A stretch of DNA of 64,000 nt from contig NZ_JBHTJH010000001.1 in the NCBI RefSeq assembly GCF_042675645.1, positions 1 to 64,000 of the forward strand, in the 5' to 3' direction. Under the pieces are notes generated by a model. The model saw only the letters and a program-made list of their open reading frames with translations, searched no databases and was not told the DNA's origin. The position numbers and the translations under genes were made by a program. Each line of letters begins with the position of its first letter. The stretch's first letter is position 1. The DNA comes from Sungkyunkwania multivorans (GTDB taxonomy: Bacteria > Bacteroidota > Bacteroidia > Flavobacteriales > Flavobacteriaceae). This document shows positions 45,303 to 53,522 of this stretch, piece after piece.

Positions 45303-46217
45303 CTATACCCATGAAAAATATTTCTTTTTAATGGCTTGTTCATTTTCCTCTAGGTAAGCGATAAAGGCCTTGGCAGCGGGAGATAGTTTCTTGTTTGTTA
45401 ACCAAACGATGTTCCATTGGGTATGAATCGGCAATCCTTTATATGGAATAACGGTAATATCCCCTTGTTCTACAGCATTTCGTATACCGATCATCGGCAT
45501 TATCGAATATCCCAAACCCGCGATGACCGCCTGCTTTAAGGCCTCATTGGACGTTAGCTCAATTTTCTTTGCTACAGGAAAATTCTTCTCATAGATGAAT
45601 GCTTCCATAGCATTGCGCGTGGCAGAACCCTTTTCTCTGAAGAGGAGTGGCTGTTCTTTGAAAATAGTTTCTTTCTTGCCCTTTCTGTTTCGCTCACGTT
45701 CCGAGCCACCGACCAAATACAGGCTGTTCTTTAGCAATGGCAATTGCTGAAGCGAAAGATTTTCTGGCAATACCGATACCAAAGCGAAATCCACACGATT
45801 TTCCTCTAAGTCACGTACTACCTTTTGCTTATTGGTCACATCCATATTAAAATCAATCCCTGGATGCATGTTAACAAAACCTGATAAATAATAGGGCATC
45901 ACATACTTACCTGTAGAAACTACGGAGATAGATAATTTCCCCGCCAGCTTTCCTTGATACTCCTTGGTTCTATAATCGATGGTGGCCACCTCGTCCAGAA
46001 TCCTTCTGGCAGCCTTCGCAATATCCTCTCCGAAAGCTGTGACATATAGTTGTCTTCCTATGACTTCTGTAAGAGGTAACGGAAATTGATCCTGGAATTT
46101 CTTCAACTGAATCGAAACGGCAGGCTGGGTTAGGAATAATGCTTCGGAAGCTTTGGTAATACTTCGTTTCTCTACGATCTCGAGAAAAATCTGAAGTTGG
46201 TGCAAGGTGTAATTCAT
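45303..46217 (-). CDS. LysR-family transcriptional regulator, divergent from SbtA operon
   Basis: A 304-residue LysR regulator: N-terminal winged HTH (residues 1-60, LHQLQIFLEIVEKRSITKAS, TQPAVSIQLKKF) and an effector-binding domain (about 90-300, VSVVSTGKYVMPYYLSGF). It resembles CbbR/CmpR-type regulators of carbon fixation and bicarbonate uptake. It is transcribed away from the small membrane protein and SbtA-type transporter genes, the classical LysR arrangement, so it probably controls them from the shared 84-base gap. Confidence 0.85.
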   Translation of the reverse strand: MNYTLHQLQIFLEIVEKRSITKASEALFLTQPAVSIQLKKFQDQFPLPLTEVIGRQLYVTAFGEDIAKAARRILDEVATIDYRTKEYQGKLAGKLSISVVSTGKYVMPYYLSGFVNMHPGIDFNMDVTNKQKVVRDLEENRVDFALVSVLPENLSLQQLPLLKNSLYLVGGSERERNRKGKKETIFKEQPLLFREKGSATRNAMEAFIYEKNFPVAKKIELTSNEALKQAVIAGLGYSIMPMIGIRNAVEQGDITVIPYKGLPIHTQWNIVWLTNKKLSPAAKAFIAYLEENEQAIKKKYFSWV

Positions 46218-46230
46218 AAATAGTGTTTAT
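46216..46230. promoter_or_regulatory. Candidate LysR-type T-N11-A operator
   Basis: ATAAA-TAGTG-TTTAT is a perfect 5-bp inverted repeat with the T-N11-A layout of LysR boxes. It overlaps the start codon of the lysR gene, which would suit autorepression. The region is AT-rich, so chance is possible. Confidence 0.3.
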
Positions 46231-46301
46231 GTTTAAAATAATAAAAATAAATAAAAATATATGAATTTTTCCTCTGACATTTGCATAGAAAACGAAAAGA
46301 A

Positions 46302-46577
46302 ATGTCAAAAACTATCCCGCTTCTACAAGACAAAAGATCTCTAAAAAGACCAATTATGATTTTTAGTAGTGCAGAAACACTTTCGTTCAGAATTCATAAG
46401 AAATGGCTATTAAATATCACGAGAAGGTTAGTATCGCTAGCTGTCGCGCTATCCTATCTATTGGTCGTTTGGATTAGCTATTCCTCCAACTCGGAGACCT
46501 TTTGGCCCCTTGTGAAAGCGGGAACTGTTTTAGCATTATTACTCATTTATGTCCTATTAGACAAAACAATAAACTAA
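46302..46577 (+). CDS. Small membrane protein of the bicarbonate-transport operon
   Basis: A 91-residue protein from the ATG at 46302 (a TTG at 46281 is in frame but weaker). After a charged N-terminus (KRPIMIFSSAETLSFRIHKKW) it has two membrane segments (about LVSLAVALSYLLVVWI and LVKAGTVLALLLIYVLL). It is the first gene of a three-gene unit with the SbtA-type transporter and lies divergent to lysR. I do not know the family; a role as a transporter accessory is inferred only from position. Confidence 0.65.
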   Translation: MSKTIPLLQDKRSLKRPIMIFSSAETLSFRIHKKWLLNITRRLVSLAVALSYLLVVWISYSSNSETFWPLVKAGTVLALLLIYVLLDKTIN

Positions 46578-46583
46578 GAAATT

Positions 46584-46877
46584 ATGGAAACAACTAAAGT
46601 ACTTCACAAAGTTCAACTGGTAGATGGCATGTTTACGCCTTCGGAAGCATCAGATGTTATCAACAACCTTATCGATGTAAAGATCAACTTCCACAAGCTA
46701 CATAGACTATCCATGCGTGAAGGAGATGAACATTGCAACACGAGCTATGACGATGGTCGTCTTTCTCAGCTACTTGCAGAAAAAGAAGAATTCAAAGCAG
46801 TCTATCGCGAGGCCAAACTTTCTGGAAAAACGGTACGTATCAATGGAATCATTAATGTAGAAATCAGCGATCATTAA
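46584..46877 (+). CDS. Small soluble protein beside SbtA
   Basis: A 97-residue soluble protein (KVQLVDGMFTPSEASDVI, then KINFHKLHRLSMREGDEHCN, KTVRINGIINVEI) placed seven bases after the membrane protein and five before the transporter. In cyanobacteria this place is taken by SbtB, a PII-like regulator of SbtA. The present protein has a similar length but I see no PII T-loop or ATP-binding signature, so it is not SbtB in any obvious way. It may be a different regulator of the carrier. Confidence 0.65.
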   Translation: METTKVLHKVQLVDGMFTPSEASDVINNLIDVKINFHKLHRLSMREGDEHCNTSYDDGRLSQLLAEKEEFKAVYREAKLSGKTVRINGIINVEISDH

Positions 46878-46882
46878 ATTCA

Positions 46883-47848
46883 ATGGATTTACATCTTCTG
46901 GCTGACAATCTTACAAATCCGGCGCTACTGTTCTTTATTCTCGGTCTACTCGCTTCGCAGATCAAAAGTGATCTAGAAATTCCAAAAAATTCATCCAAAT
47001 TCATTTCTCTATATCTCTTGCTCGCCATCGGTTTCAAAGGTGGGCAAGAGTTAGCACATAGTAGCTATACGAGTGACATAGGATGGTCTATCATCACTGG
47101 TGTTGCGCTTGCCTTGCTGGTCCCCATATATACTTTTTTCATACTACGTTTTAAATTTAGTGTGGAAAATGCAGGTGCTATTGCAGCAGCTTACGGATCG
47201 GTAAGTGCGGTTACCTTTGTAACAGCGGTGAGTTTCCTAGAAATAGAGCAAATCAATTTTGGAGGCCATATGGTGGCTGTTATGGCGCTCATGGAAGCAC
47301 CATCGATCATCATCGGAGTGCTGCTCATAAGAATGTTCAGCAATGGTAAAAAGACCTCCCAAGAATTTAAAGGTATCCTAAAGCATGCGGTCACTAATGG
47401 AAGTGTCCTACTGATCATTGGAAGCCTCGTCATTGGTTTTATGGCAAGCGAAGCACAAGCAGCAGGTATTAAACCATTTACCACAGATATCTTTAAAGGC
47501 TTTTTAGCTGTATTTCTTTTAGATATGGGAATTACCAGTGGAAAGAAAATCGGAACATTTGTTAAAAAGGGATGGTTTGCACTACTCTTTGCAATCGTGA
47601 TACCCTTGGTGAACGGTATTATCATTGCCTTGTGCTCACAATTTTTCTTAAGTAATACCGGAGACCGCTTCTTGCTTGCGATCTTGGCGGCCAGTGCCTC
47701 ATACATAGCCGTACCCGCCGCCATGCGAATCGCTGTCCCAAAGGCCAACCCTAGTTTATATTTGCCCATGGCCCTTGCCATCACATTCCCGTTCAATATT
47801 ACACTTGGTATGCCTATCTATTTATATCTGATACAAATTTCCCCATAG
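46883..47848 (+). CDS. sbtA: SbtA-family sodium-dependent bicarbonate transporter
   Basis: A 321-residue inner-membrane carrier with about ten membrane segments. It matches the SbtA family (Pfam PF05982): NPALLFFILGLLASQIKSDLEIP, LAIGFKGGQELA, AAAYGSVSAVTFVTA (the sodium/bicarbonate-binding half), FLLDMGITSGKKI, AILAASASYIAVPAAMRIAVP and FPFNITLGMPIY. The two half-repeats with broken helices are visible. It should bring in bicarbonate with sodium for carboxylases. A sodium-pumping rhodopsin lies 14 kb away and could supply the gradient. Confidence 0.85.
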   Translation: MDLHLLADNLTNPALLFFILGLLASQIKSDLEIPKNSSKFISLYLLLAIGFKGGQELAHSSYTSDIGWSIITGVALALLVPIYTFFILRFKFSVENAGAIAAAYGSVSAVTFVTAVSFLEIEQINFGGHMVAVMALMEAPSIIIGVLLIRMFSNGKKTSQEFKGILKHAVTNGSVLLIIGSLVIGFMASEAQAAGIKPFTTDIFKGFLAVFLLDMGITSGKKIGTFVKKGWFALLFAIVIPLVNGIIIALCSQFFLSNTGDRFLLAILAASASYIAVPAAMRIAVPKANPSLYLPMALAITFPFNITLGMPIYLYLIQISP

Positions 47849-47910
47849 TTCTCTGTGTAAATGTTGGAACGAAATAGAAATTGACCAAAATATACACTTA
47901 TAAGCATTAA

Positions 47911-47943
47911 AAAAAGCCTTTCGGTTTTGACGAAAGGCTTTTT
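47911..47943. terminator. Bidirectional terminator between SbtA and fasciclin units
   Basis: AAAAAGCCTTTCG (47911-47923), a short loop, then CGAAAGGCTTTTT (47931-47943): a 13-bp perfect stem with A and T runs on both sides, serving both convergent operons. Confidence 0.85.
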
Positions 47944-47964
47944 CCTTTTCACAATAGCGATGCT

Positions 47965-48108
47965 TTATTTCTTTTTTTGTTGCTCTTTGATGGTAGTTGA
48001 ATCGATATCAAAATCGTTTGTTTCAACGTTCGTATTGCCTGTTGGATTTGTAGGATTCTCTTGTTCCACTTTTCTTTTAAATTTTCTTTTATCTTCAAAA
48101 ATTCCCAT
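47965..48108 (-). CDS. Small basic protein after the fasciclin gene
   Basis: A 47-residue open frame starting at the ATG 48108-48106: MGIFEDKRKF KRKVEQENP, then an Asn/Thr-rich middle and a lysine-rich end (KEQQKKK). It lies 30 bases downstream of the fasciclin gene on the same strand and before the shared terminator, with codon use like its neighbours, so it is probably real. No function can be given. Confidence 0.45.
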   Translation of the reverse strand: MGIFEDKRKFKRKVEQENPTNPTGNTNVETNDFDIDSTTIKEQQKKK

Positions 48109-48138
48109 GTCGTATATTTTAAATGTTATCAAATAATT

Positions 48139-48762
48139 TTATTGTTGTTGTTGCGGTAAAAGAATTCCATCGATTCCATGAAGAACTCCATTCGACGCTT
48201 CTTCGTCGGGCATCACTATCTTTGATTGAAGGGCATTTTCATCAGTGATGTACATTTCCCCATCGATTAGTGAGAGCGAAATATAGCCACCATTCAATGT
48301 CTTTAGACGCAATGCGTTTCGATTTGCTTCTATTGCCGATTCTAGCGTTGCATGATCGAACTCATCTTTTACGATATGGTATTGTAAAATATTGATGGTC
48401 TCTTCCATGCCCTGCGGCGTTTTCAGATGGGCCAGTTTGGCATCGGTCAAACGACTGAATGCATTATTGATGGGTGCAAATATGGTGATGTCGTCCGCGG
48501 TCTCCACCTTTTCGTACACCCCACTAGCTCTTAGCAATTTGTTCAACGTGTTAAACTCGGCATTGTCGTTGATGATCTCAACTAGCGGACGGACTTCATC
48601 AAACGTAGTATCGGGTGCCAGGTCTCTCAAATCCTTGCTGGCCACCGGTGTTTGATTATCGAGTGTCGGTGAAATTTCTTTCTTCTTTTCTCCACCACAA
48701 GCGATCATCAGTATTGCGGCAATGGTCAATAATAGGATTTCAAATTTTATCTTTTTCATCAT
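48139..48762 (-). CDS. Fasciclin (FAS1) domain lipoprotein
   Basis: A 207-residue lipoprotein (ILMIAC lipobox, Cys22) with one FAS1 domain (about residues 60-203). The H1 box (ITIFAPINNAFSRL), the YH motif region (LQYHIVKD) and the H2 box (NGVLHGIDGILLP) are present. FAS1 proteins mediate cell-surface adhesion or protein contacts. The linker between lipid anchor and domain is acidic and proline-rich. The last four residues are glutamines. Confidence 0.85.
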   Translation of the reverse strand: MMKKIKFEILLLTIAAILMIACGGEKKKEISPTLDNQTPVASKDLRDLAPDTTFDEVRPLVEIINDNAEFNTLNKLLRASGVYEKVETADDITIFAPINNAFSRLTDAKLAHLKTPQGMEETINILQYHIVKDEFDHATLESAIEANRNALRLKTLNGGYISLSLIDGEMYITDENALQSKIVMPDEEASNGVLHGIDGILLPQQQQ

Positions 48763-48898
48763 ATCTTTTTTCTTTTAAATTACTGATCTTCTTTTCTTTG
48801 GAATGATGCAATGGCGATAAATATTAACTCGTATAATTTCTAAGCCATATTAGTAAAGCATGGTCCAAATGATTATCGAGCTATTAAGAGATCATCGT

Positions 48899-49993
48899 TT
48901 AAACGGATTGCATCGCTGGATAATCGATATATCCTTCACGACCAGGAGTGTAAAACAGATCTTGCTTTGGTTCGTTCAGTTGAGCATCCTCTTTCCAACG
49001 TTCGATAAGGTCAGGATTGGCAATGAACGGTCGCCCGAAGGCTACAAGGTCGCCAAAATTGGCTTGTAAATGGCGCTCCGCAGTTTCGGGGTCATAGCCT
49101 CCCGAAAGTATCAAAGTACCATTGAATTTTTTTCTGATTGACCTTCTGATTTCCTCAGGAAGTGGTGCTGCTCCCATAGACTCATGATTCACCAGATGGA
49201 TATAGGCAATGCCAATTTCATTTAAATTTTCAGCCAACATATCATATTGCTCATGTTGTCCATCAAAACCTTTAATATCATTCATCACACCATTGGGTGA
49301 TAATCTAATTCCAGTCTTTTCCTTTCCAATCTGGTCTGCAACACGCTTTACGATTTCAATGGCTAAACGGTTTCTGTTCTCCATGCTTCCTCCATAACTG
49401 TCGTCTCGTTCATTAGCCACTGGATTTAAAAACTGTTCTATCAAATAGCCATTTGCCGCGTGCACCTCAACCCCATCAAAACCAGCCTTAATCGCATTGT
49501 TTGCAGCTTCTACATATTCTTCAATTACCAACTCGATATCTCTTTGGGTCATTGCCTTTGGGGTTGGCAATGGTTGTTCTCCTTTACCATCAACGTACAT
49601 TTTGGTAGTATGAGCGGCCAGTGCCGACGAGGATAATACTTGGGCCCCGGCAGGCATGTTTTCTGGATGACTAATTCGTCCCGTATGCATCAGTTGAATA
49701 AAGATCTTTCCTCCGTTGTCGTGAACCGCATCTGTTACCTTTTTCCAAGCTGTGGTTTGTTCTGGATTATAAATTCCTGGTATTCTGGGATATCCTACTC
49801 CATTAGGTGATGGAGCCGTTCCTTCGGTGATAATTAGACCAGCACCACTTCTTTGCCCGTAATAGGTTGCCATAATCTCTGTTGGTATATGATCATCGGT
49901 TGCGCGACTTCGGGTCATCGGGGCCATGACCACTTTATTTTTTAGTTCTAAATTTCTACTGTATGGACTTAAGAGATTTTTATATTTTGTCAT
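48899..49993 (-). CDS. Old yellow enzyme-type NADH:flavin oxidoreductase
   Basis: A 364-residue FMN-dependent alkene reductase. Visible signatures: APMTRSRA at the N-terminus, the FMN/substrate segment VEVHAANGYLIEQFLNP with the H/N pair that binds the substrate carbonyl, the flavin site GGSMENRNR and the C-terminal FMN phosphate loop (ILSGGYDPE, VAFGRPFIANPDL). It resembles NemA/xenobiotic reductases, which reduce activated double bonds and nitro esters. It stands beside a nitroreductase, in a stress and detoxification stretch. Confidence 0.9.
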   Translation of the reverse strand: MTKYKNLLSPYSRNLELKNKVVMAPMTRSRATDDHIPTEIMATYYGQRSGAGLIITEGTAPSPNGVGYPRIPGIYNPEQTTAWKKVTDAVHDNGGKIFIQLMHTGRISHPENMPAGAQVLSSSALAAHTTKMYVDGKGEQPLPTPKAMTQRDIELVIEEYVEAANNAIKAGFDGVEVHAANGYLIEQFLNPVANERDDSYGGSMENRNRLAIEIVKRVADQIGKEKTGIRLSPNGVMNDIKGFDGQHEQYDMLAENLNEIGIAYIHLVNHESMGAAPLPEEIRRSIRKKFNGTLILSGGYDPETAERHLQANFGDLVAFGRPFIANPDLIERWKEDAQLNEPKQDLFYTPGREGYIDYPAMQSV

Positions 49994-50042
49994 TTTATAT
50001 ATTTTTTACTTTTGATTATCAATTCCTAAAGTGTATTGGACA

Positions 50043-50282
50043 TTAATTGTTTCTCAATGCTTCAATCAATTCTTCCTTATTCATCGTAGAACGGCCTTCG
50101 ATCTCTAATTCCTGAGCTTGTTGATAGAGTTCTTCTTTCGTTCTATCTTCATAATTGGATGCCTTCCCACCCTTTTTTCCACTATTATCAGTGTTGGCTA
50201 TCCTCGCTGCTTTTTCTTTACTGTATCCTTTGTCTCGTAGCGCTTCATACTGCTCTTCATTCTTTATACTTGGTCGTCCCAT
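50043..50282 (-). CDS. Small Rho N-terminal-domain protein
   Basis: A 79-residue basic protein. The first half has the GRPSIKNEEQYEALRDKGYS and SGKKGGKASNYEDR pattern of small stress proteins of marine Bacteroidota; the C-terminal 40 residues form a Rho_N-type helical domain (TKEELYQQAQELEIEGRSTM, then KEELIEALR), as found in nucleic-acid-binding proteins. The molecular role is unknown; it may bind DNA under stress. Confidence 0.75.
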   Translation of the reverse strand: MGRPSIKNEEQYEALRDKGYSKEKAARIANTDNSGKKGGKASNYEDRTKEELYQQAQELEIEGRSTMNKEELIEALRNN

Positions 50283-50435
50283 CTTTTTTTCTCAAATGTA
50301 TTTAAAGTACGTACAAAAGCTTGTCTCAATTCGAAGCGACTGTTGCTCAAATGCAAATGAATCAAACATCATACTGAAACCGCACCGTTTTTCATCGTTA
50401 TTCAAAGACCTTTGTAGGCAGAAAATAGAAAAACA

Positions 50436-51047
50436 ATGACAACAGCAGAACAATTAGAACTGAACAATTTAGCCGATGTGGAATATGAGATCTTTCCACT
50501 GCTCAAAACAAGATATAGTCCTCGAATATTTTCAGATGCGCTACTGCCCGAAGTAGAAATAATGAAGCTATTTGAAGCAGCCAGATGGGCTGCCAGCTCC
50601 TATAATAGACAACCGTGGCGATTTGTCTATTGCCAACGCAAATCATCAGCATATGCTACACTTCTCGATTGCTTAAGCACGTTTAATCAGGCGTGGGCTT
50701 CGAATGCTCCTTTGCTTATCATTACGATCTTCAAAGAAAAGACAGCTGATGGGAAAGATAATTTTCATGCCTTGCACGACTTAGGTCTGGCCATGGGAAA
50801 TATGACCATCCAAGCGCAATCAGCGAATATCGCTTTGCATCATATGGCAGGTGTCGATATCGAAAAGGTGAAGGACGCCTTTCAAATTCCAGAAGGGTTT
50901 CACATTAACTCGGTCGTTGCCGCTGGTTACTATGGAGGAGATCCCAACACACTCAGCGAGGACCTGAAAAAAGAAGAAAAGGCTTCAAGAGATAGAAGAC
51001 CGGTGGTGGAATTTGCTTTTGAAAATGAATGGAAAAATTTAAAATAA
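50436..51047 (+). CDS. Nitroreductase family protein
   Basis: A 203-residue FMN-binding protein of the nitroreductase fold. RYSPRIF near the N-terminus and AARWAASSYNRQPWRFVY form the FMN phosphate and ring contacts; DLGLAMGNMTIQAQSANIA and VAAGYYGG belong to the dimer core. These enzymes reduce nitro compounds, quinones or flavins with NAD(P)H. It lies 22 bases upstream of the hibernation-factor gene and is probably cotranscribed with it. Confidence 0.85.
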   Translation: MTTAEQLELNNLADVEYEIFPLLKTRYSPRIFSDALLPEVEIMKLFEAARWAASSYNRQPWRFVYCQRKSSAYATLLDCLSTFNQAWASNAPLLIITIFKEKTADGKDNFHALHDLGLAMGNMTIQAQSANIALHHMAGVDIEKVKDAFQIPEGFHINSVVAAGYYGGDPNTLSEDLKKEEKASRDRRPVVEFAFENEWKNLK

Positions 51048-51069
51048 TCATTAAACACAAAAACATATT

Positions 51070-51366
51070 ATGCAATTAGTATTTGAATATCACGACGTGA
51101 CAGCAAGTGACAGATTAGAGGAAGCTGTAAAAGAAAAAATGGCCCGTCTAGGGGAAAAGTATGATTTTGTGCATCGTGCAGACATATTTTTTAAAAACGA
51201 AAATACCAGTGATGACCTTGGGAAAATATGCGATATCCGATTAAGCGCTCCAGGACCAAGAATATTCGCATCCACCAATGCAGACAGCTATCTGAGTGCC
51301 ATCGCCGAGACTGTGAGAGATCTCGACAAACAACTTGAAAAGCGCAAAGTAGAATTATATCATTAA
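51070..51366 (+). CDS. hpf: Ribosome hibernation promoting factor (short HPF/RaiA type)
   Basis: A 98-residue protein of the HPF/YfiA family, short form without the C-terminal dimerisation domain. The pattern QLVFEYHDVTASDRLEEAVKEK, ADIFFKN and RISA-like strands then SAIAETVRDLDKQLEKRK matches the beta-alpha-beta-beta-beta-alpha fold that binds the decoding site of the 30S subunit. It should stop translation and protect ribosomes in stationary phase or stress, in line with its neighbours. Confidence 0.85.
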   Translation: MQLVFEYHDVTASDRLEEAVKEKMARLGEKYDFVHRADIFFKNENTSDDLGKICDIRLSAPGPRIFASTNADSYLSAIAETVRDLDKQLEKRKVELYH

Positions 51367-51425
51367 AAGTCGATGCATCTTTAGGATATCCCGATTTTTA
51401 AAACAAGTATTGAAGCATCGCAGGA

Positions 51426-52802
51426 ATGACCAATAGAATTAACGAAGACCGAACTAGGAAGCTCAATAAGGGCGAACTTAACAATAATGGAACATACGTA
51501 CTCTATTGGATGCAACAATCACAGCGTAGTTTTTATAATCATGCCCTAGAATATGCAATCGACTTGGCAGACGATCTGGATAAGCGTGTGGTTGTCGTAT
51601 TTGTGATTGACCCAGATTATCCGGATGCCAATTTGCGGCATTATCAATTCATGCTGGAAGGTATCCAAAAGGTAAGACAAGAATTAGATGATCGCAATAT
51701 CAAATTCGTTACGAAAATTGGGGAACCCATAAAGGAAGTTATTTCCTTATGTGAAAATAGTGCGGCGGTGATAATGGATAAAGGCTATTTAAGACACCAA
51801 AGACAATGGCGAAAGGAGATAAGCAGCAAGTTAAAGGTGGCGGCCTTTGAAATTGAGTCTGATGTCGTTGTGCCCGTCGAAGAAGTTTCTGACAAACAAG
51901 AATATGCTGCTAGGACCATAAGAAAAAAATTGATGAGCCAGTGGGAAAACTATCTCCATCCCATACGATCAAAAACCCCAAAGAAAAGTTCTCTCCGTCT
52001 AAAGATCGATGGCGAAGATTGGAAAACGGTAAAGGAACTTATAGAAAAGATTGAAGTCGATAAAGAGGTAGCACCCGTATCATCCTTCAAAGGAGGCACT
52101 GATGAAGCAAAACGAATCTTCGATAATTTCTTATCCTCCTCATTAAAGAATTATGACTCATTACGAAATAAACCACTGAAAGAAGCTGTCTCCAAGATGA
52201 GTCCTTATCTTCACTTTGGTCAAATTTCGCCTATCTGGATCCTCAATAAAATAACAAATAAGAATACCTCTGAGAACACTAAAAGTTATATTGAAGAATT
52301 ATTGGTAAGGCGAGAATTGGCGATCAATTTTGTCTATTATCAAAAAGACTACGATTCTTTTCAATGTTTACCAGACTGGGCACGAGAATCGTTGGAAAAG
52401 CATGATGAGGACGACCGTCCTTATTCTTATACCAGAAATGAGCTGGAGGCAGCACAAACGCATGATGATCTCTGGAACAGCTGCATGGAGCTAATGAAGC
52501 AAAAAGGATATTTACATAATTATCTGCGAATGTATTGGGGCAAAAAAATATTACACTGGAGCAGCTCCTCGTCCTATGCTTACAAGACAGCACTCTACCT
52601 CAACAATAAATATTTTTTAGATGGTCGAGATGCCAACTCCTATGCAAATATCGGTTGGATATTTGGTCTGCATGATCGCGCTTGGAAAGAGCGAGAGGTC
52701 TTCGGTAAAGTAAGGACCATGACCCTGAAAGGAATGAAGAGAAAATTCGATGTTTCAGAATTTCTTGAGGAGACACAAAATGATCTATCATCCGCCAAGT
52801 AG
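51426..52802 (+). CDS. phr: Class II CPD photolyase
   Basis: A 458-residue DNA photolyase of class II. The photolyase N-domain has YVLYWMQQSQRSFYNHALEYA; the FAD-binding helical domain has SPYLHFGQISPIWIL, LLVRRELAINFVYYQ, YLHNYLRMYWGKKILHW and DGRDANSYANIGWIFGLHDR, which are diagnostic of class II. It uses blue light to split cyclobutane pyrimidine dimers. Placement among flavin enzymes and near a rhodopsin suits a sunlit surface-water lifestyle. Confidence 0.92.
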   Translation: MTNRINEDRTRKLNKGELNNNGTYVLYWMQQSQRSFYNHALEYAIDLADDLDKRVVVVFVIDPDYPDANLRHYQFMLEGIQKVRQELDDRNIKFVTKIGEPIKEVISLCENSAAVIMDKGYLRHQRQWRKEISSKLKVAAFEIESDVVVPVEEVSDKQEYAARTIRKKLMSQWENYLHPIRSKTPKKSSLRLKIDGEDWKTVKELIEKIEVDKEVAPVSSFKGGTDEAKRIFDNFLSSSLKNYDSLRNKPLKEAVSKMSPYLHFGQISPIWILNKITNKNTSENTKSYIEELLVRRELAINFVYYQKDYDSFQCLPDWARESLEKHDEDDRPYSYTRNELEAAQTHDDLWNSCMELMKQKGYLHNYLRMYWGKKILHWSSSSSYAYKTALYLNNKYFLDGRDANSYANIGWIFGLHDRAWKEREVFGKVRTMTLKGMKRKFDVSEFLEETQNDLSSAK

Positions 52803-52944
52803 TTTCCAGCTTTTTGAAACGAGCTACAATTTAAGGCTAACGAGCAAAATGCTCTTCAGACGTTAGACTATTTTTAAGAGAGCATTCAACGTTCAGTTGA
52901 AAAATTAGCTTATGAATCAAATTATTAATTAAAAAAATGAAATA

Positions 52945-53448
52945 ATGAGTGTAAAAGACCTTACAGATGATAAAGCCCAAGATAAACTTGAACAACTTGT
53001 GAATACCATCGAAGTGGCGATGATGATCACAGATCTATCAAAAAGACCACTTAATGCAGTTCCCATGTACACCAAACAAGTGGACAAAAAAGGAGATATA
53101 TGGTTTTTAAGCCACATAAGTAGTGAACATAATCTTGACCTGAAAAATGGCAATGATGTACAATTGCTTTATAACGACACTAAAAACGATCAATACATAA
53201 GCGTATATGGTAAAGGAGCCATCGTCACCAATGCAGATATGATCCATCAATTGTATGATGACAATATCGATGGGAAATGGTTTGATGGACCTACAGACCC
53301 ACTGCTTTCCGCAATCAGAATTACACCGTCGGAGGCCTACTATTGGGATAATAAAACCAATAAATTTGTTTCCTTCTTCAAAAAGAGTTGGGCAGCCATC
53401 ACTGGCACAAAAGCAGACCTAGGAAAAAAAGGTCATCTTGAAGTATAA
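52945..53448 (+). CDS. Pyridoxamine 5'-phosphate oxidase-like (general stress protein 26 type)
   Basis: A 167-residue split-barrel flavin-binding protein of the GS26 type. AMMITDLSKRPLNAVPMYT, DIWFLSHISSEHN, VQLLYNDTKNDQYISVYGKG and IRITPSEAYYWDNKTNK are typical strands. Members bind FMN or F420 and serve in general stress; the exact substrate is not known. It has its own upstream gap of 140 bases and is separated from the following giant gene by about 75 bases. Confidence 0.85.
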   Translation: MSVKDLTDDKAQDKLEQLVNTIEVAMMITDLSKRPLNAVPMYTKQVDKKGDIWFLSHISSEHNLDLKNGNDVQLLYNDTKNDQYISVYGKGAIVTNADMIHQLYDDNIDGKWFDGPTDPLLSAIRITPSEAYYWDNKTNKFVSFFKKSWAAITGTKADLGKKGHLEV

Positions 53449-53522
53449 CAAACGGAAAATCGAATTTTTATTCGACCAACAAACTACACAGGCATCATTA
53501 TAAACGTGCTCGCATCTTTATA

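Noticed and set aside
47191..47796. Long minus-strand frame opposite SbtA
   Set aside because: It mirrors the transporter gene, whose translation has clear family motifs and membrane helices. The mirror has none.
47927..48136. Plus-strand reading frame of 69 codons
   Set aside because: It is the shadow of the 47-residue minus-strand gene and starts inside the terminator hairpin. Its hydrophobic translation arises from the A-rich opposite strand.
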